Positions 36,750 through 46,791 of a DNA stretch of 64,000 nucleotides are shown here, one piece after another. The notes beneath the pieces were generated by a model that saw only the letters and a list, made by a program, of their open reading frames with translations, had not been told where the DNA came from and did not search any database. How positions within the stretch are numbered: position 1 is the stretch's first letter; each line of letters starts with the position of its first letter. Made by a program: the position numbers and the translations under genes. The DNA comes from Saprospiraceae bacterium (GTDB lineage: Bacteria; Bacteroidota; Bacteroidia; Chitinophagales; Saprospiraceae), in assembly GCA_016716185.1 (NCBI GenBank), contig JADJWV010000002.1:2332501-2396500 (forward strand), read 5' to 3'.

Positions 36750-37937
36750 TTAGACTACGCCCAGAGCCTTGGCATGATCGAAAATCTTGTTAAGCGCAAA
36801 ATCGATCTGGGCATGTGTATGGGTTGCCATTACAGAAAATCTGATCAGGGCAGAATCTGCACTGGTTGCAGGTGAAACTACCGGATTGATAAAAACTCCA
36901 TCGTCGTATAGGTTTTTAGCAATGGTATAGGTCTTCTGGTCGTCTCTAATGTAGATGGGTATGATTGGGGTTTCGGCTTTACCCACATCCAATCCCATGC
37001 TTTTTAGTTTGCTGATGGAATAATGTGTATTTTCCCATAATCTGCCAAGCAACTCTGGTTGTTCTTCCATGATATCCAATGCTGTTAAAACAGCAGCGAC
37101 TGATGCTGGTTGCAGACCGGCGCTAAAGAGCAATGCACGTGAGGTGTGTTTGATGAGATTGATGAGTTCCTTGTCGCCGGAAACAAAACCACCTAAAGCT
37201 GCAAGCGATTTGCTAAAAGTACCTGTGATGATATCAACCTGATCGGTAATTCCAAAATGCGAGGAGGTTCCACTTCCATTTTTGCCCAATACACCTATAG
37301 CATGTGCATCGTCGACCATGATCATGGCTCCATGACTTCTGGCCACTCTGGTAATGTCAGGAAGGGGCGCAATATCCCCATCCATGCTAAAAATACCTTC
37401 GGTGACCACAATTTTGAAAGCCTCCGGATCAATCTTGGAAAGTATCTTGCCCAACGAATCCACATCGTTGTGCTCAAATTTTAATTTTTTGGCATGCGAT
37501 AAAGTAGCGCTTTCAATAATAGATGCATGGCTAAGTTTATCCATGATCAAAAAACTGGAGCGATCTAACAAGGGTGGTAAAGCGCCAAGATTCGCCTGAA
37601 ATCCGGTACTAAAAACAGCTGTATCTTCCTTGCCCAAATATTCTGATAGGCGCTCTTCGAGCTCGCGGTGAATTCCGAGATTCCCGTTGAGCAAGCGCGA
37701 CCCGGAAACCCCTGTACCATATTTTTCGATAGCTTGAATAGCCGCAGCTTTGACGCGTGGGTGGGTGGTAAGGCCCAGATAAGAATTGGATCCAAACATG
37801 AGGATCTTCCGTCCGTTTTCACACATTTCAGTATCCTGAGCTGAATGTAACTCCCTGTAAAACAGATATATCTGGTGATCTTTTAGGAAATTTACCTGGC
37901 TGGAAATCGAACTAACCTTGCGCTCAAGAGAACTCAT
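36750..37937 (-). CDS. spt: Serine palmitoyltransferase-type alpha-oxoamine synthase
   Basis: 395 residues, PLP-dependent fold type I. Stacking His in DKLSHAS (H137), PLP-pocket VDDAHAIG (209-216), and Schiff-base Lys243 in TGTFSKSLAALGG. It condenses serine with an acyl-CoA to 3-ketosphinganine, the first step of sphingolipid synthesis. The sequence alone cannot exclude the sister enzymes KBL or BioF, but the neighbours (ceramide-synthase-like, lipid hydroxylase, sphingomyelin-synthase-like) favour sphingolipids. Confidence 0.82.
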   Translation of the reverse strand: MSSLERKVSSISSQVNFLKDHQIYLFYRELHSAQDTEMCENGRKILMFGSNSYLGLTTHPRVKAAAIQAIEKYGTGVSGSRLLNGNLGIHRELEERLSEYLGKEDTAVFSTGFQANLGALPPLLDRSSFLIMDKLSHASIIESATLSHAKKLKFEHNDVDSLGKILSKIDPEAFKIVVTEGIFSMDGDIAPLPDITRVARSHGAMIMVDDAHAIGVLGKNGSGTSSHFGITDQVDIITGTFSKSLAALGGFVSGDKELINLIKHTSRALLFSAGLQPASVAAVLTALDIMEEQPELLGRLWENTHYSISKLKSMGLDVGKAETPIIPIYIRDDQKTYTIAKNLYDDGVFINPVVSPATSADSALIRFSVMATHTHAQIDFALNKIFDHAKALGVV

Positions 37938-38136
37938 TTCATCGTCTTATTTGAATCAGCAAAGATAATCAGTTATTAACAATTGACAAATAAATGCAAA
38001 TTTAAGTAGTTATTGTACTTACATATAAAATAATATTATTATGTTTAAAATCTACATTTTTAAAAGATAATATATTTATATTTTATTTAATATTACTGGA
38101 TTGCTTGAATAACACGATGCAAAATGCAGTCAGCAT

Positions 38137-38847
38137 CTATGCTATTAAAGTTTTGCTCAACGGCAAATGGAGTTTTTTCCAGAGGTAACTCGTCGCCTGA
38201 TAAGCAAACCAGGCCATAGGGACTGCCCCGATCACATCGATCGTATAGTGACAATGTTGGACAAGCAGCAGGCCTGCCATAAGAACAGTAAAAAAGATCA
38301 AAATTCGTTGAATTTTCAATTGCTTTCTAAATACCAGACAGTATAAGGTCAATGTTGCCGTATGTCCGCTGAAAAATAAATCCTTCAATTTGGGATGCTC
38401 CAGATAGACATAGGTAATCAGGAGCGGATCGTGCAAAGAAATGATCTCATGGGGTGGTTCCAGAGGTGTAAAGTACAGACAAGTTGCCCGGATGAGGTTC
38501 ATGCATAAAAACAAATGTGCCGTAAAAAGTACCGCCCATGGACTTTGAAGACAATAAAGAATGACCAGCACGGCCCCTGCATAAATGACAAAGAAAATAT
38601 AGTCCGACATGTCTCTTGGAGAAATCATATTGAGAATCGCGTCATCAAGTCTGCAGCCCTCCCTGGATTCAATAAATTCGAGATAATTTCCAATATTGAA
38701 AATAAAGAGCATGGCTGCAATGAGGGTAGATATGGCTACAATCCAAAATTTGCCATCTAAGCTGGCTTGTTTCCACTTCTCCTGAATCGTTTTTAAATAG
38801 GATTGCAAAAGTTTTAAATTTAAATTCTGAACCGAATTTCTGCACAA
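38137..38847 (-). CDS. Sphingomyelin-synthase-like (PAP2_C) membrane enzyme
   Basis: About 230 residues with six membrane segments. Active-site segments LFFSGHTATLTL and QHCHYTIDVIGA match the SGH and H-YT-D-V motifs of sphingomyelin and inositol-phosphorylceramide synthases rather than ordinary PAP2 phosphatases. It would move a phospho-head group onto ceramide. Only a TTG at 38847 is available as an upstream start, so the N-terminus is uncertain. It lies 199 bp upstream of the serine palmitoyltransferase gene on the same strand. Confidence 0.72.
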   Translation of the reverse strand: MCRNSVQNLNLKLLQSYLKTIQEKWKQASLDGKFWIVAISTLIAAMLFIFNIGNYLEFIESREGCRLDDAILNMISPRDMSDYIFFVIYAGAVLVILYCLQSPWAVLFTAHLFLCMNLIRATCLYFTPLEPPHEIISLHDPLLITYVYLEHPKLKDLFFSGHTATLTLYCLVFRKQLKIQRILIFFTVLMAGLLLVQHCHYTIDVIGAVPMAWFAYQATSYLWKKLHLPLSKTLIA

Positions 38848-38945
38848 AGAAAGAAAGGCTTGCCGATATATTCAGAGAATTTAATCCTTTCACCCTAACC
38901 GTGTTATCATCCCTGGAATCATAATTGGTTTTCTGAATATTTTAT

Positions 38946-39572
38946 TCAAGGAATTACCGGTTGATCCGTAGCACGAATTTTTCGTTCGTATACATACCAG
39001 GTCAAAGTTGAAATTCCCAATCCAATAAAAGCCCCTGCCAAAACATCCCGTAAAAAATGTTCAAACAAGTAGACCCTTGAAAATGCGGTTATGATGGCAA
39101 GTACCGCAAAACAAAATTGAACGAATACATTTCGGAATTGAAATGCAAGCAAAGCAAACAACATGAATGCAGCAGCACTATGCCCGGATGGAAATGTGTT
39201 TAATCGCGAGATATGTACTCCGTCTACAAGGTTCAGATAGGGATACAATTCATTGAAATGCTCCAGGGGTCTGGGCAGTCCTTTGAACAACACATGTTTT
39301 AATAAAGAACAAATTACCGACACGAATAAATAGCTAATAAAGATCTTGTTAGAGAGCCTGTTATAAAATGGCCTAATTAAAAAACCGACTAAAATTATAA
39401 GTAAACCGTCCCCCAGAACCGTAACATACTTGAAGAACCGGTCATAATATTCATTATTAAATTTGTTTAATTCCAATGATATCTCATCGAAAGAGTACGG
39501 TATATGTATAAGTGCGCCAGAGGCAAAGAACAGTAAAACAGGGAAATAAAAGCCGGTTGATTTAGGGACCAT
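38946..39572 (-). CDS. PAP2-family lipid phosphatase
   Basis: 208 residues, six membrane segments. All three PAP2 motifs are present: LKHVLFKGLPRP, FPSGHSAAAF and SRVYLFEHFLRDVLAG. It removes phosphate from a lipid such as phosphatidate, undecaprenyl pyrophosphate or a sphingoid phosphate. It lies upstream of the sphingomyelin-synthase-like gene on the same strand, so a role in the same lipid pathway is plausible. Confidence 0.78.
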   Translation of the reverse strand: MVPKSTGFYFPVLLFFASGALIHIPYSFDEISLELNKFNNEYYDRFFKYVTVLGDGLLIILVGFLIRPFYNRLSNKIFISYLFVSVICSLLKHVLFKGLPRPLEHFNELYPYLNLVDGVHISRLNTFPSGHSAAAFMLFALLAFQFRNVFVQFCFAVLAIITAFSRVYLFEHFLRDVLAGAFIGLGISTLTWYVYERKIRATDQPVIP

Positions 39573-39971
39573 AGATTACAAATAAATCATAGTGTAAATT
39601 AAAGTAATATTATTAGCAAAAAACAATTTATTTATGATAGATAAAAAAGCTGATCCCGGTATAAAAGTGTCAGAATAAAAGTCAACCATTCGGGAATGTC
39701 GCTAATTGCCCAATAAATGAAATCCCTGATGCCTATTTCAAGTTCATATTAAAATTCCAATACATGCAAATATAACGAATCCCTTGAACAATCAATTTTG
39801 GTTTTGTCCATAAATAATACAGTTTTATCAATTTCTTTACATGGCTTAAGTAATTTCCACTTTTGCGAAGTTGCCGAATTCTACTTTTGACGCTTCTGAA
39901 ACCCAACATGGTTACTTCAACTAACAAATGTTAGATTTTAGACTTTCGAATTATTTAAAACACAAAACACA
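39573..39971. other. Divergent intergenic region
   Basis: About 400 AT-rich bases between the PAP2 gene and the outer-membrane protein gene. It must carry both promoters. No RNA gene, strong hairpin or repeat was recognised. Confidence 0.5.
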
Positions 39972-40919
39972 ATGATCAGCAAGTTCAAACAACTCAAGCT
40001 TTTATTTCTCCTGGTAGTTTGCATGAGTGGAATGCAAGTCTCCAGCCAGACTCCAACAGATGCCATTATGATGGAGAGATCTCAATTCTGTGCTGCCCTG
40101 ACGTATGGACAAGACAATTGGGATGAATACTGGGAAGGAACTTTACTAAGAGTAAATGGAAATATCGGAACGCTCGAAAAGCAAACGATCGGATTGATGG
40201 TGGCAGCAGGAATCATAAACCGTTTAAATCTCATAGTCTCATTACCCTACATTAAAACGAATGCTACAGCAGGCCAGATGAAAGGGGTTAACGGACTACA
40301 GGATTTTGGAATCTGGGCTAAATACCAGGTATTTGACCGCGAAACAGCAAATGGAATTTTCACCATCCATGGTGTTGCCGGATTCAGCACTCCTGTATCC
40401 AACTACCTGGCAGATTATGCACCCTTTAGTTTAGGTCTAGGCTGTCCCGAAGGACAAGGCAGACTGACCTTCCAGCATAAGTTCAACATGGGTTTGTATG
40501 CCCGCGTGAGCGGAGCTTATCTGGTGAGGGGTAATACAACCATAGAACGGGATTTTTATTATGCAGGGAAACCCTATTATTCTGACAAAGTCGATGTTCC
40601 CAATGCCAGCCAGATGACCGGAACTCTGGGTTGCTGGCTATTTAATAACAATTTAAAATTAGAAGGTTCCTACGACATTTTTAATACATCGAAAGGGGAA
40701 GACATTCGCAGGCAAGATGCCGGATTTGTTTCATATAAAATGGAAGCAAGCACAATGCAGTTTCAGGCACAATATTATACGCCACATGTGACTGGGCTTG
40801 GTGTATTTGTCAATTACTATCAAGTTTTAGATGGGAGAAATATAGGTAAATCAACGGGATTTACAGCAGGCCTCACTTATCAATTTTCTGTTTCAAATTC
40901 AAATCCTACAAATCAATGA
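39972..40919 (+). CDS. Outer-membrane beta-barrel protein of transporter type
   Basis: 315 residues, signal peptide (LKLLFLLVVCMSGMQVSSQ), then alternating beta strands typical of the MetA-pathway-of-phenol-degradation/transporter barrel group (INRLNLIVSLPYI, LQDFGIWAKYQVF, FTAGLTYQFSV). Substrate unknown. Its stop overlaps the next start (ATGA), so it is translated together with the haloperoxidase-like lipoprotein. Confidence 0.7.
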   Translation: MISKFKQLKLLFLLVVCMSGMQVSSQTPTDAIMMERSQFCAALTYGQDNWDEYWEGTLLRVNGNIGTLEKQTIGLMVAAGIINRLNLIVSLPYIKTNATAGQMKGVNGLQDFGIWAKYQVFDRETANGIFTIHGVAGFSTPVSNYLADYAPFSLGLGCPEGQGRLTFQHKFNMGLYARVSGAYLVRGNTTIERDFYYAGKPYYSDKVDVPNASQMTGTLGCWLFNNNLKLEGSYDIFNTSKGEDIRRQDAGFVSYKMEASTMQFQAQYYTPHVTGLGVFVNYYQVLDGRNIGKSTGFTAGLTYQFSVSNSNPTNQ

Positions 40920-42457
40920 AAAATTTTAAAATCATATTACTAACATTTGTTAGTTTCATTCTGATATTCAATGCGTGCGAAGAAGATTTTCCAAACTACA
41001 TTGAATACAATTCCTATTCTTGGTCCGGGTTGGATATCACCGCAGGAGATTGGAGGCCCGTTTTGCTCAACAGCAATGAACAAATTGTAATTCCACAGCC
41101 AACGGATATACAATCGGATGCGTACAAAGCGGAATTGGCACAGTTAAAATCAACTGTAGCTTCATTAACTGGCGCTCAGCGCGAAGCGATAAACTACTGG
41201 ACGAACAATCCCATCATCCGCTGGAATGAAATTTCAAGGGAATTGGCGGCCAAGTACAACTTAACACCGGCTCCGAATGCCGATGGAACATACCCTGGAC
41301 CCAATCCAGCCACTCCAGATAAATATCCATTATTTCCTTTTTCTCATCCTCCATATTCTTGCAGAGCTTTTGCTTATTTGGCCGTTTCCCAATTTGATGC
41401 TCTGATTTCCGGTTGGCATTATAAATATAAATTCAACCGGCCAGCCATTTCATCAACCGATGCCAGCATTCCGCAAGCATTCCCAACAAATGCTTTGCCT
41501 TCCTACCCTTCAGATGCTGCTATTGTTGCTTCTGTCTCACAAGCCATCCTGACTGCTTTATTTCCCCTGGAAAAATCGTATTTGGAAGAACGGGCAAACG
41601 AAGCAAGGAATGTTGCATTGTGGTCAGGTGTAAATGTTCAAAGCGACATAGATGCCGGAAAAATTCTCGGCGAAGAAGTAGCAAAAATTTCATTAGCCCG
41701 TGCTAAAACCGACGGGATGTCTGCTGCACAAACTCCAAAACCAATTTCTGATTCCATTAAACAACTAGCTTTCAATACGTTCGGCTGGTCATGGACGAAT
41801 CAGGAAACGCCCATACGCCCTGTAGGAATAACACCATTATTTGGAAAAGTTAAAACATGGGCCGTCGCTGATGTTACCGCCATAAGACCTCCTGTACCTC
41901 CAAAACCAGGCTCGGCTGAATTCGAAGTTGCGGCCAAGGAATTGCGTGACATTTCGGAAAACTTAACTTCTGAACAAAGGAAAATTGCAAATTGGTGGGC
42001 TGATGGATTGAATACATATACCCCACCTGGTCACTGGAACCGATTTGCATGCGATCAGCTCATCGAAAGTCAAGTTAATCCGGTAAGAAGTGCCAGGACT
42101 TTGGCTTATCTGAACATGGGAATCATGGATGCAGGCATAGCTTGCTGGGATTCAAAATATTACTACCATTATCCCAGGCCTATTGAAGTTATATCCGGTT
42201 ATAAGACGATTTTAGGTACACCAAATTTCCCTAGTTACACCTCAGGACATGCGACTTTTTCTTCAGCAGCTTCAGAAATTTTGTCCTATTTATATCCTGT
42301 TAGCGCTGCAAAATTTAATAATTATGCGATAGAAGCTTCTGATTCGCGTATTTATGCCGGAATCCATTTTAGATTTGATGCCACTGAAGGATTAATTCAA
42401 GGAAAAAAAGTTGCTGCTGCGGTTATCGACATAGCCAAAGTCGATGGTGCAAATTGA
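40916..42457 (+). CDS. PAP2/vanadium-haloperoxidase-type lipoprotein
   Basis: 513 residues. Lipoprotein signal LTFVSFILIFNACEED (lipobox Cys). The C-terminal part carries the phosphatase/haloperoxidase active site: YYHYPRPIEVI, SYTSGHATFSSAASEIL and DSRIYAGIHFRFDATEG. These are soluble relatives of vanadium-dependent haloperoxidases; activity may be phosphatase or oxidation of halides. It forms a two-gene unit with the preceding barrel protein. Confidence 0.75.
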   Translation: MKNFKIILLTFVSFILIFNACEEDFPNYIEYNSYSWSGLDITAGDWRPVLLNSNEQIVIPQPTDIQSDAYKAELAQLKSTVASLTGAQREAINYWTNNPIIRWNEISRELAAKYNLTPAPNADGTYPGPNPATPDKYPLFPFSHPPYSCRAFAYLAVSQFDALISGWHYKYKFNRPAISSTDASIPQAFPTNALPSYPSDAAIVASVSQAILTALFPLEKSYLEERANEARNVALWSGVNVQSDIDAGKILGEEVAKISLARAKTDGMSAAQTPKPISDSIKQLAFNTFGWSWTNQETPIRPVGITPLFGKVKTWAVADVTAIRPPVPPKPGSAEFEVAAKELRDISENLTSEQRKIANWWADGLNTYTPPGHWNRFACDQLIESQVNPVRSARTLAYLNMGIMDAGIACWDSKYYYHYPRPIEVISGYKTILGTPNFPSYTSGHATFSSAASEILSYLYPVSAAKFNNYAIEASDSRIYAGIHFRFDATEGLIQGKKVAAAVIDIAKVDGAN

Positions 42458-42525
42458 TTTTTAATAAATTGAAAGAAGCATAAATAAGTTTTTTGGATGT
42501 AACAAATTCATTTATTTCAAAGAGC

Positions 42526-42555
42526 ATAAAAGCCGGTTAAGTAATCGGCTTTTAT
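42526..42555 (+). terminator. Rho-independent terminator
   Basis: A perfect 10-bp stem ATAAAAGCCG / CGGCTTTTAT with a 10-nt loop, 70 bp behind the haloperoxidase-type gene. The flanking A and T content would let it work for either strand. Confidence 0.75.
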
Positions 42556-42935
42556 CTTTAATACCTGTATCAGAGTATTTGCCATCACACAAGTCCACCA
42601 TTGCATTGGAATGTCATGGTAACAAATTTAAAAAAGAAATCAGAATGTAAATTCTCCGATATATAATCTGACAAAAATAAATCTGAAAAGAATTTAAAAA
42701 TCAAAATACGTCATTTCTGCTATTGCCTATTGATATGAGTGGAGGAGTTGCGCTTGCATATTTGCAAAAATGTTTCCACAAGCATACTAACCAAATTCCA
42801 GGATCTTTCGAATATCACTGTACAACTGAATTCATCGGTATTTCAAAGCCACCAATCACATCAGGTTGAAGAAAGCCGGCATTTTCTGCGATGACCAGAT
42901 GCTGAATTCATTTGATGATTTGGATCGCCCATGTA
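42556..42935. other. Intergenic region, no gene recognised
   Basis: About 380 bases between convergent genes. Short open stretches show no codon pattern or known motif. No repeat or RNA seen. Confidence 0.5.
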
Positions 42936-44081
42936 CTAATGTAAAATCATCAATTTTACGGGTTGCCTCCCCTTGATATGCAAAAGATACATCCCCTTTA
43001 TGAAATGATCCAGTTGAATGATTTCCTTTTCATCACGAACTTCTTTGCGCAAGATCAATTGATTCATCAGATCGTAAATGGAAATCTCTACCGGGAAAAT
43101 GGACCGAGGTTCATTGAGTTGGATATAATCAAGAGCAGGATTGGGAAAAATGCTGGCCGTTTCCGTTTCGCTTTGATTTTGAGTTGAGGTTACATTACAG
43201 GCACATGGAATTTTCTCAGTACTGATCACAAGATTGTCAAAATAACGCTCTTGTTCAACCGGCGAACCAGCATTCCAGTAATTCTCAAAAAAGATGGCAT
43301 TGATGTGCAGATTATTGGGGTTATCATTCCAGGTGCTGTGCCAATCCAGATTGGTCGAAGACGCCTGCAGCGTATCGTTGATCCAAAATTCAAAAACTCC
43401 ATCCTTGAGTCCGGGCGTATTTAATTTGACATGGCCAACAATACAATACCATTTTGCAGAATTTTCTGATTGGTAAAGTGGAATATTACCCGCTTTAAAT
43501 CCCAGCCACCGCAGATTGGCAAAATCATTGTATTTCGTTGCTTTCAATTTTCCATCGGTACCAATTCCCGTTGCAGGATCCATGCCAAGGTAGTGGTCAT
43601 TGGGGCCTCCCGACCAAAGGTGGGCCATCATGCCTTGCGCCCAATTGCTGTTGGCCAGACACATGGCTCTGCTTAACTTTGCAGGTCCGCCACCTACCCA
43701 CCCATCCTGAGATTTAACATCCATTCTCCAAAAAATTTCAGTAAAAGATTCACCGGGATGTGCTGCATTTCTGCCAATATAACTATCGGGTGTTTTGCCG
43801 AAGGATTTGGAAAGAGAACCCGCACCAACTTCGCCCTTCTGCCATTTTACGCGCATTCCGTAACTTAAATCGCGCCCAACATTCTCTAAGCGTATAAAAT
43901 CTCCACCATTATGATTGTATTCAAAATACTTTTGACTCATGGGTATATCCTCTTCAAAGTCATCACACCAGATGGTACCCGGAGGAGCCTGTTTACAGCT
44001 GAAGCATTGCGCAAGGAGCGGACTTGAGCCATAAAGCACAAATCCATAAATGCAATAAATTCCTAAAGATGAAAAATTCAT
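42936..44081 (-). CDS. Secreted concanavalin/polysaccharide-lyase-like protein with T9SS domain
   Basis: 381 residues from the ATG at 44081 (an earlier TTG at 44102 is less likely). After a signal-like start the body (TIWCDDFEED, MRVKWQKGEVGAGSLSK, FTEIFWRMDVK, WYCIVGHVKLNTPG, GVFEFWINDTLQ, INAIFFENYW, YFDNLVIST) looks like a jelly-roll polysaccharide lyase or lectin-type fold. The C-terminal ~75 residues (SIFPNPALDYIQL to MILH) are a T9SS sorting domain. Enzyme class not assigned; binding or cleavage of a polysaccharide is likely. Confidence 0.65.
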   Translation of the reverse strand: MNFSSLGIYCIYGFVLYGSSPLLAQCFSCKQAPPGTIWCDDFEEDIPMSQKYFEYNHNGGDFIRLENVGRDLSYGMRVKWQKGEVGAGSLSKSFGKTPDSYIGRNAAHPGESFTEIFWRMDVKSQDGWVGGGPAKLSRAMCLANSNWAQGMMAHLWSGGPNDHYLGMDPATGIGTDGKLKATKYNDFANLRWLGFKAGNIPLYQSENSAKWYCIVGHVKLNTPGLKDGVFEFWINDTLQASSTNLDWHSTWNDNPNNLHINAIFFENYWNAGSPVEQERYFDNLVISTEKIPCACNVTSTQNQSETETASIFPNPALDYIQLNEPRSIFPVEISIYDLMNQLILRKEVRDEKEIIQLDHFIKGMYLLHIKGRQPVKLMILH

Positions 44082-44256
44082 TACGTGTTGATTTGTTGCC
44101 AATTAAAATGAAATTTACAACAATTTATGAATAGCTAAAGAATGACCACACCCAGACTAAAAAATAAATGTGATAACACTACTTATCCTTACATTTCAAG
44201 TTAGTCCCATCCGTTTACCTGTGCGTAGTAATGCTTCGATGTATATTACATGTGAA

Positions 44257-46488
44257 TCAATCCATAATACAAACTCTTCTAACTTCTGAAAATCCATCAA
44301 TATTCACTTGCAGAAAATAGATGCCCGCTTGTAAGGGCGAATGGATTTCGAGATGGTGAACTCCAGATTCACAAGGAATGCGATCATTCCTCACCACTCT
44401 TCCGTATAGATCGTACCAGGAATAGTGCACCGTTGCGTTGATATTTCCATTTATGGAAAGAAGGCTCTTGCCTTTAGAGGAAATCAATGTCGGTGTGTTT
44501 ACTTCAAAATGTATAGAACCTGTGCCATCTGAAATTCTGATTCGCCTTTCAAAGTCATTTTTCGGATAATCCGGACTGGCAATTTTCGCAAAATAAAAAT
44601 CAATACAAGTCGTATCTCGTAAGGTGCAATTATTATGGGTCACAGACCATTCAAAGCAATAATAGCCATAATTAAAAACGGATACCCTCGTCCGGGGATT
44701 CATGGGCTCAAAAAGGTGCACATTATAGGGACCGCTTATCAATTTCCAAATTCCATTGGAGTCAGCTTTGGCATCCAAATAAGCCGTGAGCCCCCTTTGT
44801 TTAAAATCATCACCAGCTATCTTTCGTTCTAAAACGACGTCGATACATTTTTCGCAACTCCTTCCGCAATCCACATTGTAAGAAGCACAAATCCTTCCCG
44901 TATCACCTGCATTTAAATTCCAGGCCACCTTTACCAATTGACTATCGGGATTCGAGAGAATTTGTCCTCCATCTACCGTCCAATTATAAAAATTTACAGG
45001 AGTTTGAATGGAACCATCCATCCAATAATCACCCACAGGATCGAAACAATACACCTTGGTACCGGCGATTGGGAAACATTCAGGAATCACATTTCCTTCG
45101 TCGATCGATTCATAAAAAGTCCTGGTACAAATAGAAGATTCATTACCTATGCTCGTCGTCACCGCTACCTTTAAAATATATTCATCTGAAACTGCTTGAA
45201 CTAACAGACGTTCGTCATTACTAATAATATGGGTAGAATCTTTTTTGGAATACCAACTATAATCGAACTCATAGGTTTCACCGGCATTGCATGGTTTTTT
45301 AATCGTGATATTGGGTACCAATTCAACCATAGTTCCCAAACAATTTACGGCCCAGGAAGGAGCGTAATCTACATTTATAGCCGTGAGCAGGATCGAACTA
45401 TCGCATTTATAGGGAGCAGATGTTTTCTGAAGGGTAATTTCCTTAAAAGACAAGCAGGGATTGTGTTTCTTGCCAAGGATATCAATATACGGACTGTTAT
45501 CGCAGGTAATGTAATAGACGATTTCTGGTTGCGGCTTATCCAGTACTTTAAATTGGACAATTGAATCATACTTGCAGCATTTCGCATCTGATAAGGTCTG
45601 CCGGTATTCTCCTGAAGTATAAATGGTCTGATTAAACCATTTGTAACCCTTAGGATAAGCAGCTTCATAGCAAATATTGCGGGTCACTCCGTATCGTTCA
45701 GCTGATTTTCTGACTCTTATTGTTGCGCATTGGGTTTCTTGTGAACAAACAATAAAATCTTTTGGACTTAATAACTCTTGTGTTACACAAATCTCAAAAT
45801 CTCCCTCTTTAGGCAAATCAAGATAGGTGTGCCTTTCAGAATTAATATAGCTACCATCTAAAGTCCAAAGATAACGTACATGACAGTCATCATTTTTTTC
45901 ATCGACATAAAAATGATAACTACAATAGCCCAAACATGCATCAATGACTCTGGTTGGTTCATTATTTATGAATCCCAAAGGAGACAAAGTTGCCACTCCC
46001 CCTCCGACCGTTGATATTGTAAAATCACATACATCTCCATTGCATCCGTCTACCCATAAGTAGTAGCTTACACATTTTTGCAAACTTGCACTGATCATTG
46101 CTGACCCACCTGGCGATACACAAGGTACCGACTTACAGCCAACAGAATGCCCGCAATTACAACCCTGTAATAATCCAAATTCCAGCCCCTGATTGTTGGC
46201 GCAAGAACCTGTATTTAAAGTGACCGACACATTTCCACTATTTCCCGTAAAACCCCACCAGACTGTGTTCTCCGCTGCCCCACCCTGAGAACAAACCGGC
46301 GAGCAGTGGCCCGGAATAGCCCCTGCATTCGAACAAGCTAACCCATTGAGTTCATCCAACGCACACAAAACCGTTGCTGCACTGCAGGATTGTGCACTGG
46401 GTGGGGAGCATTGGGCATTGACTGATGATACAGAGATACAGAAAAAAAGGCATAACATTGCAGCCTTGGCCGTACATGGAAGCTTCAT
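44257..46488 (-). CDS. Cysteine-rich secreted protein with PKD-like repeats and T9SS domain
   Basis: 743 residues, signal peptide (AAMLCLFFCISVSSVNA). The N-terminal ~150 residues are unusually Cys-rich (CSPPSAQSCSAATVLCALDELNGLACS) and match a domain common in Saprospiria extracellular proteins. The middle has Ig/PKD-like segments (YLWTLDGSYI, NFYNWTVDGGQIL, VKVAWN), and the end is a T9SS sorting domain (YSWYDLYGRVV, HSPLQAGIYFLQVN). Probably adhesion or envelope structure. No catalytic motif. Confidence 0.65.
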   Translation of the reverse strand: MKLPCTAKAAMLCLFFCISVSSVNAQCSPPSAQSCSAATVLCALDELNGLACSNAGAIPGHCSPVCSQGGAAENTVWWGFTGNSGNVSVTLNTGSCANNQGLEFGLLQGCNCGHSVGCKSVPCVSPGGSAMISASLQKCVSYYLWVDGCNGDVCDFTISTVGGGVATLSPLGFINNEPTRVIDACLGYCSYHFYVDEKNDDCHVRYLWTLDGSYINSERHTYLDLPKEGDFEICVTQELLSPKDFIVCSQETQCATIRVRKSAERYGVTRNICYEAAYPKGYKWFNQTIYTSGEYRQTLSDAKCCKYDSIVQFKVLDKPQPEIVYYITCDNSPYIDILGKKHNPCLSFKEITLQKTSAPYKCDSSILLTAINVDYAPSWAVNCLGTMVELVPNITIKKPCNAGETYEFDYSWYSKKDSTHIISNDERLLVQAVSDEYILKVAVTTSIGNESSICTRTFYESIDEGNVIPECFPIAGTKVYCFDPVGDYWMDGSIQTPVNFYNWTVDGGQILSNPDSQLVKVAWNLNAGDTGRICASYNVDCGRSCEKCIDVVLERKIAGDDFKQRGLTAYLDAKADSNGIWKLISGPYNVHLFEPMNPRTRVSVFNYGYYCFEWSVTHNNCTLRDTTCIDFYFAKIASPDYPKNDFERRIRISDGTGSIHFEVNTPTLISSKGKSLLSINGNINATVHYSWYDLYGRVVRNDRIPCESGVHHLEIHSPLQAGIYFLQVNIDGFSEVRRVCIMD

Positions 46489-46791
46489 TATCTTGAGAGC
46501 GGTCCAATTCCAATTTCGCTGCCTGAAGCTCTGTATAATTATGGATTAAAACCCATTGGTTATAAAGATTTTAGCACTAACTCATTCAGCCAACAGTAGC
46601 TTTTAATTTTCGTAAAACTACAATCTTGTATTAGACACTCCGGGCTTTTATCATATGTGATGGACCAGAACGCTTTAATTTTATTTACAAATGAATCCCG
46701 GTAAAACGAGCATTCATCACATTTAACAAAAAGCTGCTTACAAACTCATCTTTCAAACGTTTTCCGTAAATCAAACAATAAAGACCAAATT
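46489..46791. other. Divergent intergenic region
   Basis: About 300 bp between two divergent secreted-protein genes; presumably holds both promoters. Nothing else recognised. Confidence 0.45.
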
